A stretch of 64,000 nt of DNA from Theropithecus gelada (taxonomy: Eukaryota > Chordata > Mammalia > Primates > Cercopithecidae): assembly GCF_003255815.1 (NCBI RefSeq), contig NC_037677.1:110870936-110934935 (forward strand), read 5' to 3'. The translations under genes and the position numbers were made by a program. Below are positions 38,301-43,443 of the stretch, piece by piece. The first letter of the stretch is position 1; each line of letters opens with the position of its first letter. Under the pieces are notes generated by a model, which had not been told where the DNA came from, made no database searches, and saw only the letters and a list, made by a program, of their open reading frames with translations.

Positions 38301-38819
38301 TTTGCTCAGTAAAATGGGAAGAACAGCTAAGTGAGGATGAGGAGGAGGTGCCAGAGGTTTGAGAGAAAAGAAATGACTATCAAGAGAAGGGTAACAGATT
38401 AGGGCCTAGAGAGTGATTGTTGGGAGGCATTAGAGGTCCACTTATGGCTCCTGTTCATGAGTTTGAAGTAAGAACAGCCAGAAATCAGAAGACAAGTCCA
38501 GTCGGAGCCTTGGTTTTTTGGCCATGGGCAGAGTTTGGCTTCCTAAGGCCAGAGAGAAGCTCTGGAGGACAATCTGATGGGGTCTCTGATCTGGCATCTT
38601 CTGCTGGGGGCGAGGTGGGTTGTAGAGTAGGATCAGGACCTGAAGGGGTCCTCAGAGGCTGCTGGAGGGCTGAGAAGGGGATGCAGACACTCCTGTCCTC
38701 AGAGTTCACCTCCTTCCCCAGGATTCTTGAGAGGAGACGCTCCCGAGGCACGTGGCTCCCATGCAGGAGGGCAGCAGCCGTACCCCTCCCAGCAACTACA
38801 GAGAAGGCCTGGGCACTGA
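685..38819 (+). CDS. VWA2: VWA2 (AMACO): von Willebrand factor A domain-containing protein 2, complete coding region, 13 coding exons
   Basis: Joining 685-736, 6508-6582, 7700-7833, 13951-14060, 24468-24662, 25524-25657, 26324-26456, 30148-30203, 32367-32474, 33466-34038, 36434-36985, 37732-37857 and 38722-38819 gives 2346 nt: 781 codons plus TGA, open throughout, every intron GT-AG. Order of parts: hydrophobic signal peptide (about 1-24); VWA1 (about 50-220) with MIDAS D57-G-S59-N-S61; Cys-containing linker (234-296); EGF1 (297-332, six Cys); VWA2 (about 340-515) with an altered MIDAS D349-S-S351-A-G353; VWA3 (about 525-700) with MIDAS D537-T-S539-A-S541; EGF2 (708-750, six Cys); 31-residue tail. 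N-glycosylation sequons include N147-A-S and N731-G-S. The family is a secreted matrix protein associated with basement membranes. The ATG is supported by the signal peptide directly after it. The human protein is, from memory, 755 residues; the difference is entirely in the C-terminal tail. The upstream non-coding exon is outside the window. Confidence 0.96.
950..1209 (-). mobile_element. L1 (L1PA-like) 3' end, first part
   Basis: Reverse complement of a primate-type L1 3'UTR, starting with the inverted poly(A). Includes a (CCCCA)n run at about 1118-1138. Continues after the inserted Alu. Confidence 0.8.
1210..1561 (-). mobile_element. Alu inserted in L1
   Basis: Inverted Alu with a (TTTA)n tail and a short CAGCCT-type expansion (about 1350-1376). 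Target-site duplication TCAGCTCYYACTTAC at 1195-1209 and 1562-1576. Confidence 0.93.
1562..1762 (-). mobile_element. L1 second part, end of ORF2 (broken)
   Basis: The - strand frame ends like L1 ORF2 (MEYYAAIKRNEIMSFAGTWM). It is a short 5'-truncated fragment, not an active element. Confidence 0.85.
1853..2179 (-). mobile_element. Alu
   Basis: Full-length inverted Alu with T-rich head and CCCGGCC end, flanked by ACTTTCTGT direct repeats. Confidence 0.93.
2520..2650 (+). repeat. L2-like 3' end (diverged)
   Basis: Shape of an L2/MIR3 tail: aagctcttcaaggaaagaga, then ttcaccactgtatta, then gggcctgcactgggc. Confidence 0.4.
3245..3345 (+). repeat. MIR-like fragment
   Basis: Contains gcccaaggtcacacagctat, the hallmark of the MIR core region. 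Confidence 0.5.
4140..4438 (-). mobile_element. Alu
   Basis: Full-length inverted Alu beginning with T20. Confidence 0.93.
5019..5224 (-). mobile_element. Alu lacking its 3' quarter and poly(A)
   Basis: Inverted Alu that starts abruptly at ggttcaaacagttctcc and runs to the normal GGCC 5' end. TGCTCGT occurs on both sides (about 5002 and 5225). Confidence 0.85.
5516..5600. repeat. (CCCCTCTC)n simple repeat
   Basis: Pure pyrimidine tract of CCCCT/CTC units, directly adjoining an Alu. Homopurine on the other strand. Confidence 0.9.
5601..5764 (-). mobile_element. Alu, incomplete, interrupted by next Alu
   Basis: Inverted Alu whose 5' half is missing at the junction with the following Alu. Confidence 0.85.
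5765..6078 (-). mobile_element. Alu
   Basis: Full-length inverted Alu with a (TTTA)n-type tail. Confidence 0.92.
6508..6582 (+). CDS. VWA2: VWA2 coding exon 2
   Basis: Acceptor CTCCTAG at 6507, donor A|GTAAGC. It encodes residues 18-42 (PPSLPLQEVHVSRETIGK and onward), which cover the signal cleavage region and the N-terminal linker before VWA1. It enters and leaves in phase 1. Confidence 0.92.
6775..6921 (+). mobile_element. Alu right-arm fragment
   Basis: Begins gtgggtgcctgtaatccc and ends in a CAAA-rich tail. Confidence 0.88.
6938..7151 (-). mobile_element. Alu with internal deletion
   Basis: Inverted Alu jumping from the cttgttgcccaa part straight to gtagctgggaccatag. Forms a tail-to-tail inverted pair with the preceding Alu. 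Confidence 0.85.
7700..7833 (+). CDS. VWA2: VWA2 coding exon 3 (start of first A domain)
   Basis: Acceptor TCCCTAG, donor AGG|GTGAGT. It encodes residues 43-87, including the first beta strand and the intact MIDAS DGSNS (D57, S59, S61). Such a motif in A domains normally binds a divalent metal. Confidence 0.95.
8556..9370 (+). mobile_element. Old L1 (L1M-type) ORF2/3' fragment
   Basis: Degenerate L1 phrases in order: aaaaatgggcaaggaacaga, ctgctggtggagtgtgaaat, acccagcaattcaacatcaa, ttcattgcagcattatgtg. Confidence 0.75.
9379..9675 (+). mobile_element. Alu
   Basis: Full-length with a long A tail; target-site duplication attaagagagg on both sides. Confidence 0.95.
10224..10375 (+). repeat. MIR-like fragment
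   Basis: Contains ggctcagagaggctaagtga and gatcacacagcaa, typical of MIR. Confidence 0.55.
10947..10964. repeat. T18 homopolymer
   Basis: Isolated poly(T), not attached to an Alu body. Confidence 0.85.
11400..12500 (-). mobile_element. Old L1 (L1M-type), inverted, diverged
   Basis: Recognisable inverted ORF2 phrases: tgttcaaatcctttgcccat, ttctgttggattgttggtct, gtttatcctttattttttgt. Confidence 0.6.
13951..14060 (+). CDS. VWA2: VWA2 coding exon 4
   Basis: Acceptor CTACTGCAG, donor AA|GTATGT. It encodes residues 88-123 (VRVGAFQFSS and onward) of the first A domain. It is followed by a 10.4-kb intron, the longest in the window. Confidence 0.95.
14547..14935 (-). mobile_element. MaLR-type solo LTR (MST/THE1-like)
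   Basis: Starts tgttagtctgttcttgcatt and ends aaacaatatca, the reverse complement of an MST/THE1 LTR. Internal features such as ggatccacccccatgat fit that family. Old non-coding retroviral-like LTR; no internal genes beside it. Confidence 0.8.
14941..15155. repeat. Alternating purine-pyrimidine tract (TA/CA/TG)
   Basis: Dense tatata/catata/cacata sequence; weakly open frames here are artefacts. Confidence 0.8.
15768..16054 (-). mobile_element. Alu (older)
   Basis: Inverted, diverged Alu flanked by aggaatcYgc repeats. Confidence 0.88.
16072..16370 (-). mobile_element. Alu
   Basis: Inverted Alu with target-site duplication gaatctgcactttt at 16057 and 16371. Confidence 0.93.
16420..17150 (+). 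mobile_element. Old L1 (L1M-type), first part
   Basis: L1 ORF2/3' phrases: tttttccaaagaagatagac, aatgcagatcagaacct, gacccagcaattccacttc, taatggaatactactcaact. Confidence 0.8.
17151..17442 (-). mobile_element. Alu inserted in the old L1
   Basis: Inverted Alu with target-site duplication atgattcYacttttt at 17136 and 17443. Confidence 0.94.
17443..17700 (+). mobile_element. Old L1, second part and 3' end
   Basis: Continues the element: gaagtggactggttattgcc, then gaattgtacactttaaaagt, ending near tatatcaataaag. Confidence 0.8.
18388..18545 (-). mobile_element. L1 3'UTR fragment, inverted
   Basis: aggtacgtagtaggtgtata, gtacaggcatgcaatgagta and gggtatccatcccctcgag match inverted L1P/L1MA 3' ends. 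Confidence 0.7.
19207..19514 (-). mobile_element. Alu
   Basis: Full-length inverted Alu. Confidence 0.93.
19531..19832 (-). mobile_element. Alu
   Basis: Inverted Alu with target-site duplication ttatgaattatt on both sides; small deletion near gcctcccgatagctgg. Confidence 0.92.
20483..20710 (+). repeat. MIR-derived segment, copy A of a local duplication
   Basis: Starts gggttcaagtcctgcctt. Far more similar to 22009-22222 than two independent MIR copies would be. Confidence 0.75.
21035..21336 (+). mobile_element. Alu
   Basis: Full-length Alu with target-site duplication aaaatctgRatgg. Confidence 0.94.
22009..22222 (+). repeat. MIR-derived segment, copy B of a local duplication
   Basis: Direct repeat of 20483-20710, about 1.53 kb downstream, with small internal deletions. 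Confidence 0.75.
22825..22950 (+). repeat. L2-like 3' end
   Basis: Shape of an L2 tail (gggagttctttaaggggcgg and then cacagtaaatactca). Confidence 0.4.
23329..23368. repeat. (CA)20 microsatellite
   Basis: Uninterrupted CA dinucleotide run, probably length-polymorphic. Confidence 0.95.
24468..24662 (+). CDS. VWA2: VWA2 coding exon 5
   Basis: Acceptor TGCACAG, donor AG|GTAAGA. It encodes residues 124-188 of VWA1, including the conserved T-D-G motif (ILVIVTDGKSQ) that contributes to the metal site, and the glycosylation sequon N147-A-S149. Compared with the human sequence as remembered it carries about seven substitutions, which argues against a human source. Confidence 0.95.
25524..25657 (+). 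CDS. VWA2: VWA2 coding exon 6 (end of first A domain)
   Basis: Acceptor GGCACAG, donor G|GTAAGA. It encodes residues 189-233 (WEELHALASEP and onward), the last helix of VWA1 and the exit from the domain. Confidence 0.95.
26324..26456 (+). CDS. VWA2: VWA2 coding exon 7 (Cys-containing linker)
   Basis: Acceptor GGACACAG, donor AG|GTTGGT, a weak donor with T at +3. It encodes residues 234-277, a linker with four cysteines (DCRVEAHPCE at its start, PCW and HCPF further on) that matches no standard module I recognise. Confidence 0.92.
28337..28643 (-). mobile_element. Alu, old (AluJ-like)
   Basis: Inverted; diverged consensus with gagacaaggtcttgctctg and an expanded mid A-rich linker (T9/T9). 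Confidence 0.88.
29626..29934 (-). mobile_element. Alu with C-interrupted tail
   Basis: Inverted Alu; its T-rich head contains a run of nine or so C (about 29644-29652). Confidence 0.92.
30148..30203 (+). CDS. VWA2: VWA2 coding exon 8 (56-bp small exon)
   Basis: Acceptor GATTGTAG, donor G|GTATGA. It encodes residues 278-296 (S-W-K-R-V-F-L and onward), including two cysteines that finish the linker before EGF1. Its 56 bases keep the frame between the neighbouring exons. Confidence 0.9.
31060..31270 (+). repeat. MIR
   Basis: Near-complete MIR order: cccagctctacctcttac, cttcctcatctgtcata, ccctggcacataatagatgc. Confidence 0.65.
32367..32474 (+). CDS. VWA2: VWA2 coding exon 9 (EGF-like domain 1)
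   Basis: Acceptor CTGATAG, donor G|GTAGGT. One symmetric phase 1-1 exon carries one EGF module, with Cys at 299, 304, 310, 320, 322 and 332 in the standard EGF spacing. Confidence 0.95.
33020..33195 (+). mobile_element. Old L1 ORF2 scrap
   Basis: Degenerate match to the L1 stretch before the ORF2 end (cctgtacctcacaacccttc, gcctctagaagcaaacacag). Confidence 0.5.
33466..34038 (+). CDS. VWA2: VWA2 coding exon 10 (second A domain, single exon)
   Basis: Acceptor CCCCGCAG, donor G|GTAAGG; 573 nt, phase 1-1. It encodes residues 333-523, the whole second A domain. The MIDAS is D349-S-S351-A-G353, so the last position of the D-x-S-x-S signature is Gly, and the later T-D-G position reads L-T-E-S. This A domain may therefore bind metal poorly. 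Confidence 0.96.
34693..34972 (-). mobile_element. Alu, old (AluJ-like)
   Basis: Inverted, with gagacagggtcttgctgtta and cctcaaactcctgagctcat typical of older Alus. Confidence 0.88.
36434..36985 (+). CDS. VWA2: VWA2 coding exon 11 (third A domain, single exon)
   Basis: Acceptor CTCCTGCAG, donor G|GTGAGT; 552 nt, phase 1-1. It encodes residues 524-707. The MIDAS D537-T-S539-A-S541 is intact. Frame continuity upstream of 36434 is chance: intron sequence also happens to be open there. Confidence 0.96.
37384..37500 (+). mobile_element. Alu right-arm fragment
   Basis: Starts gagacaggagaatcacttga and ends with CAAACAAACA. Confidence 0.88.
37732..37857 (+). CDS. VWA2: VWA2 coding exon 12 (EGF-like domain 2)
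   Basis: Acceptor CATTGCAG, donor C|GTGAGT; phase 1-1. It encodes residues 708-749, with Cys at 716, 721, 727, 736, 738 and 747 and the C-x-C-x-x-G-W-x-G-x-x-C end typical of EGF modules. Confidence 0.95.
38722..38819 (+). CDS. VWA2: VWA2 terminal coding exon (C-terminal tail, stop)
   Basis: Acceptor CTTCCCCAG. After R750 the frame reads F-L-R-G-D-A-P-E-A-R and onward for 31 residues (751-781) to TGA at 38817-38819. The tail is rich in Gly, Gln, Pro and Arg. Human VWA2, as I recall, ends five residues after this junction (F-L-R-R-P). The extra bases here change the frame and remove that stop. Confidence 0.88.
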
Positions 38820-39035
38820 AATGGTGCCTGCCTTCTGGAACATCTGTGCCCTGGGGGTCCTTAGAATGTCTGCTTCCTGCTGTGGCCAGGACCACTATTC
38901 TCAGTGAGGGAGGAGGATGTCCCAACTGTAGCCATGCTGCTTAGAGACAAGAAAGCAGCTGATGTCACCCAGAAATGATGTTGTTGAAAACTTTTGATGT
39001 GTAAGTAAATACCGACTTTCTGTATCTGCTGTGCC
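38820..39035 (+). other. VWA2: VWA2 3' untranslated region, minimum extent (3' end uncertain)
   Basis: An AGTAAA poly(A)-signal variant at 39004-39009 is followed by a T/G-rich stretch (39021-39044), so cleavage near 39030 is plausible. No canonical AATAAA lies close to the stop. A longer form could use AATAAA at 41892-41897 and would then contain two Alus and old L1 sequence. Which is used cannot be told from sequence. Confidence 0.4.
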
Positions 39036-39498
39036 TTGTTGAGGCTATGACATCTGCCACCTTTTCCTTGAGGATAAACAAGGGGTCCAGAAGCCTTAAA
39101 TTTAGTGGCCTGACATTCCTTTGCCCACAATCAATGCTAGCTAGAATGTTGTTGACACAGTAATGTCCAGCAGAGGCCTTTACTAGAGCATCCTTTGGAC
39201 GGTGAAGGCCACAGCCTTTCAAAATGGAAAGCAGCGGCTTTTCCGCTTCCCCACAGACATCCTGGATGCATTTGCATTGAGTCTGAAAGGGGGCTTGAGG
39301 GACATTTTTGACTTCTGGTGACTGCCTTTTGTGTGTGGAAGAGACTTGGAAAGGTCCCAGACTGAAATGTGACCAATTAACCAGCTTGTTTGATGATGGG
39401 GGAGGAGCTGAGTGTGCAATTGGCCCAGGTCTGGAGGTGAAATTGTTCTGAGTAGTGAGCAGTGTCCACTTGAAAGGTCTTCCTTTAAAAGAGGTTAC

Positions 39499-39790
39499 GG
39501 CCAGAGGCTGTGGCTCACGCTTGTAATCCCAGCACTTTGGAGGCCGAGGCAGGCGGATCACCTGAGGTCAGGAGTTTGAGACCAGCCTGGCCAACATGGT
39601 GAAACCTCGTCTTTACTAAAAATTCAAAAAGTAGCCGGGCGTGGTGGCAGATGCCTATAATCCCAGCGACTCGGGAGGCTGAGGCAGGAGAATGGGTTGA
39701 ACCCGGGAGGCGGAAGTTGCAGTGAGCCGACATCACACCACTGCACTCCAGCCTGGGCAACAAGAGTGAAAATCTGTCAAAAAGAAAAAA
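39499..39790 (+). mobile_element. Alu
   Basis: Full-length Alu just downstream of the VWA2 stop. Confidence 0.93.
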
Positions 39791-40204
39791 ATTTACTTAG
39801 AAGGGGTTGTGGTGTGTTTATGGAATTATTTCCTTATTCTCCTTTTAGTGGGGCAAAGAGAAGATTCTTAAACTCAAAAATATAGGATAAAGAAACTTAA
39901 CAGAGATTTTGCTTTCTAAAGCATTGATCTTACGCTGCCTAGGTTTTAGTTTTGTTTTGCTTTGCTTTTCTACATAGCTTTTAAAGAAATATTTCAAGAA
40001 ATGTTGGTTATTTACTAAACAGGGATATTTGTACCTATGCGGCAAAGAGGCATGTTTGGAATATTCTTTGGCAAACTAGATACTTACTTACTATCCCTGC
40101 AGTATTTAGGAATTACTTCTTCTCCTTAGTTGTGTTGTTTAGAGTTGGATTTTCAGTAGAAATCTTTCTAGAGCTCTGACGTAACTCCAGACACCTTATC
40201 GTTT

Positions 40205-40498
40205 TTCTTTTTTTTGAGACGGAGTTTCGCTCTTGTTGCCCAGGCTGGAGTGCAGTGGCACAATCTCGGCTCACTGGAACCTTTGCCTCCCAGGTTCAAG
40301 TGATTCTCATGCCTCAGCCTCTTGAGTAGCTGGGATTACAGGCACATGCCACCATGCCTGGCTAATTTTTGTATTTTTAGTAGAGACAGCATTTCACCAT
40401 GTTGGCCAGGCTGGTCTCAAACTCCTGACCTCAGGTGATATCCCTGCCTCGGCCTCCTAAAGTGCTGGGATTACAGGGGTGAGCCACCGTGCCCGGCC
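40205..40498 (-). mobile_element. Alu
   Basis: Inverted Alu with gtttttctt repeats at both ends. Confidence 0.93.
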
Positions 40499-41199
40499 TG
40501 TTTTTCTTTATAAATATTTTAACATAATGTTTTATAGACAAACATTCAAGCATACTTTGGCTTTAAGAACTTAAGGATTTCTGGTGCTAGAAAAGTGCTT
40601 GAAGTAGTATCACCATGATTTTAGATATTAAAAAGTCTGGTGTACCAGACATTGAGTCATAATCATCTGTATTCAAGGGATACTATCATTGATAATATTC
40701 TGTTGTTATGCTGCCCTTCACAGAAGACAACGTCCAGGGCAGGATCATGTGCTCCCTGGCAGATGCTGATCAGTGATGTCATAGAAATTACATGAATGCA
40801 TTGTCTTTAAATAGCAGTTTAACCATGTTATAATGTAGGCTTTTTGTCTTGTTCCGGGCTGGTATTTGGGTGCCCTGATTGAATTACTTGGATTTAAAGA
40901 GCAAACTCTGGGCTCTGGACTTATAAAGACCTTTACCGTTTCTTTGTAGGAGATGGTGTTCCCACCTCTGAAATATTTTTTTCCCCTTTTGTAGTGATGG
41001 TGCCACTGAATAGTTCAGCTTTTGTCAGTCCCCCAGGAAAATGCTATCCTTTGGCCTAACTAGCCAAGCCTTCTTTCATTTAAAAGAAATTAGCTTTAAT
41101 TTTTACCTTTAATTACTTATTCAAGTAAGACAAATATATTTTCCTTGCAAGAATTAAAACATTGCATATAGGCCATAAATTTCCTTATTTTCTCTGAAT

Positions 41200-42080
41200 G
41201 ATCCTGATTCCAGTCATCCTGTTGAATACCCTAGTACTAATAATTGACTCTTGCTTTTCTAGAGAAGTATTTCCAAATGATCCTAGTTCTTGTCTCTTCC
41301 TTTTAAAGTTGTATACCACGTCTTTTTGCATTGCCTGAGACCTCCAGAATAATGTTTCACGAAGTAGCAGGTATCCATATCTGGTTCTTGACTTTTTCAT
41401 CATTATAATTGTTTTCTATGGGTTACTTATCAGTTTAAGAATGCTTTATTCCTAGATGAACTAAGAGTGTTTATTATATGTTGAGATTTTTGGTATGCTT
41501 TTTCTTCTTCAAGATAATGTGATTATCCATTTATATATTTTCAGTCATTGAACAACCCTTGATTTTTCTGGATAAATTCTATTTGGTCATTAAACATCAT
41601 TCTATAAACCCTGCTGAATTTCATTTGCCAGCATTTTATTTCAGATTCTTTTAATCTGTGTCCAACAATGAGATTTGTTTACTTTTGCAATTTGTTTTGG
41701 ATTTTTGGTATCAGAGCTATACTAACCTTATAATAGAAAATACATATTTCTCAAACTTAACACAGATATAATTTGAAAACTCTTGTCAGTATCTGTACTT
41801 AGGGCCTCCATTTCAGTTCTGCTATTTTATATTGCCTTAGGTTGTCTATTAGTCTTTTTAATGAACCAGATTTTGGTTTTGTCATTTTTTAAATAAACAC
41901 ATTTATGCTATAAACTTCCTTAATTACTACTTAGGCAACCTTCCCAGTATTGGTATGTTTCTTTTTTCCCAAGAATTCTTTAGGAGTATATTTAACTTGT
42001 GGGAGTACTGATTTTTCATTTACTTACATATGATCAATTTCTGCAGATGTTTCCTGTGTCTTTGGTATGTTGTTAACTGT
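41200..42080 (-). mobile_element. Old L1 ORF2 remnant, inverted (tentative)
   Basis: AT-rich; phrases such as tttaatgaaccagattttgg and gaaaactcttgtcagtatct resemble inverted L1M ORF2. Strongly diverged. Confidence 0.45.
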
Positions 42081-42246
42081 ACTACTAAAATTTGCTTTCA
42101 GTCTTATCTATGCTCTTTGATTCAAGGAGGCTGAGTTTCCTGCTAGGACCCCATCTTGTAGTTCAGTGTGTAAATAACCAAAACATTTCCTCCCTTGAGA
42201 ACCCCCCAGGCCCTGCCCCAAGTCATTTCATGAAATACAAGGAAAA

Positions 42247-43416
42247 CCTCAAATACAATGAACATTTTATTTAAAAAAAAAATCTAACTCACCACTTGGT
42301 AAAAGGTCACCAAATGTTTATGAGAGAGGAAATAAGAATAAAAAAAGACCTTTAGTTCTCAGGAACAAGTGTTAGAGAACTGATACACAACCCCCCCAGA
42401 AATGAGGCAGAGATAACAGATGAAATGTTTCAACCTGTGTTTAAAAAAAAAAAAAAAAAATCAGGAAAAGACAGGGGCAGCACAAGGAACAGCACTGCCA
42501 ATTTTAAGAGGGATACCAGCCTAACCAAAATTCACCACTTTGTTCTTGGAAGGGGAATGGACATCATTAAACAGAACTTAAAATCAGGGACTATTTATAT
42601 TAAATAACTCTTCCCTTAAAAATGGCCCGACCACAGGAATGAATCTGTAAACACACAGTAATATTTTTCCCTATGGTAAAGAGTCAGTTTAATCTCAAAA
42701 GACACTTTTCACTGTTTCTAAATGACAGGATTTTAAGCATTTTTTCCTATATATAATACAGCATCACTTAAAATTTTATTTAAAGACAGTTGATTCAGGC
42801 CTGCCTTAGACTGGAAAGAAGTATTTAACTTAGTGGAATCAGTGCTTCAGCTTGGTCCCAAATATTTTCCCCCATTACTGTTTCTGGATGTCAACGCTTT
42901 TTAAAATCACTGAAGACTGAGTTGGGCCTGGTAATATTGGAGAGAACTGAAGGCAAGGATGGTTTAATCCCCAACTGCTAAGTATTGGATAAGAGACGAT
43001 GGCCAGGAGTTTAGGTCTTCTCACTCACCAAAGCCAGGTGACCCATAAGACAGGGCCCTGCTTCCTTGATTCATCTTCCACCAAAGTCTAAACATGAGGT
43101 TTTTACTATTTAAAAATCTTAGTAAAGCAATTGATGACAACTTCAAAAAAGAAACACACAACATCCCTAAATACAATGTCTTGTTTACATCCAATATACT
43201 TAGGTCTCCAAAGAAGCCTCCTTTTTGTTGTATTATTTCCTTTAGCTCTGAAAAGGGACAGATCCTCCTCTTAGCTGAAGCTTGCCATTCACAGTACCTC
43301 AGTCTTTGCTTTTTCTTCTAAACAGACTCACCCTTTTGCAGAGTTTTTGCTTTAACAAAGCAGGATTGTCACCAAGGTCCACATTGACATGAGAGTCTTC
43401 AGATGAAGCTTGTTTT
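42247..43416 (-). other. AFAP1L2: AFAP1L2 3' untranslated region
   Basis: Runs on the - strand from the TAG to a canonical AATAAA 1.15 kb downstream. It is free of Alu sequence, unlike most of the window. The exact cleavage point is inferred, 10-25 nt past the signal. An earlier AATAAA near 42774 could give a shorter form. Confidence 0.65.
42266..42271 (-). promoter_or_regulatory. AFAP1L2: AFAP1L2 poly(A) signal AATAAA
   Basis: TTTATT on + reads AATAAA on -. It is the last canonical hexamer in the expected position for the gene end. Confidence 0.6.
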
Positions 43417-43443
43417 CTAACTTGCTCCTTTCTTCTCCCATTC
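43417..43443 (-). CDS. AFAP1L2: AFAP1L2 last coding segment and stop
   Basis: Acceptor GTACCCTAG. It encodes E-W-E-K-K-G-A-S then TAG at 43417-43419, the known C terminus of the human protein. It is too short for ordinary ORF finding and was located from the expected last eight residues. Confidence 0.92.
   Translation of the reverse strand, partial: EWEKKGAS

Larger units (their letters stand above)
34039..38721 (+). other. VWA2: VWA2 introns around the VWA3 and EGF2 exons (34039-36433, 36986-37731, 37858-38721)
   Basis: Alu (-, 34693-34972), a partial Alu right arm (+, 37384-37500), a short CA/TG-rich stretch at 34436-34510 and L2-like remnants (about 35780-35930 and 38000-38160). No other feature seen. 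Confidence 0.55.
39036..42246. other. Stretch between VWA2 and AFAP1L2 3' ends
   Basis: Contains a + strand Alu (39499-39790), a - strand Alu (40205-40498) and AT-rich sequence resembling an old L1 (about 41200-42080). I see no coding exon on either strand. Part of it may be a long VWA2 3'UTR. Confidence 0.6.
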
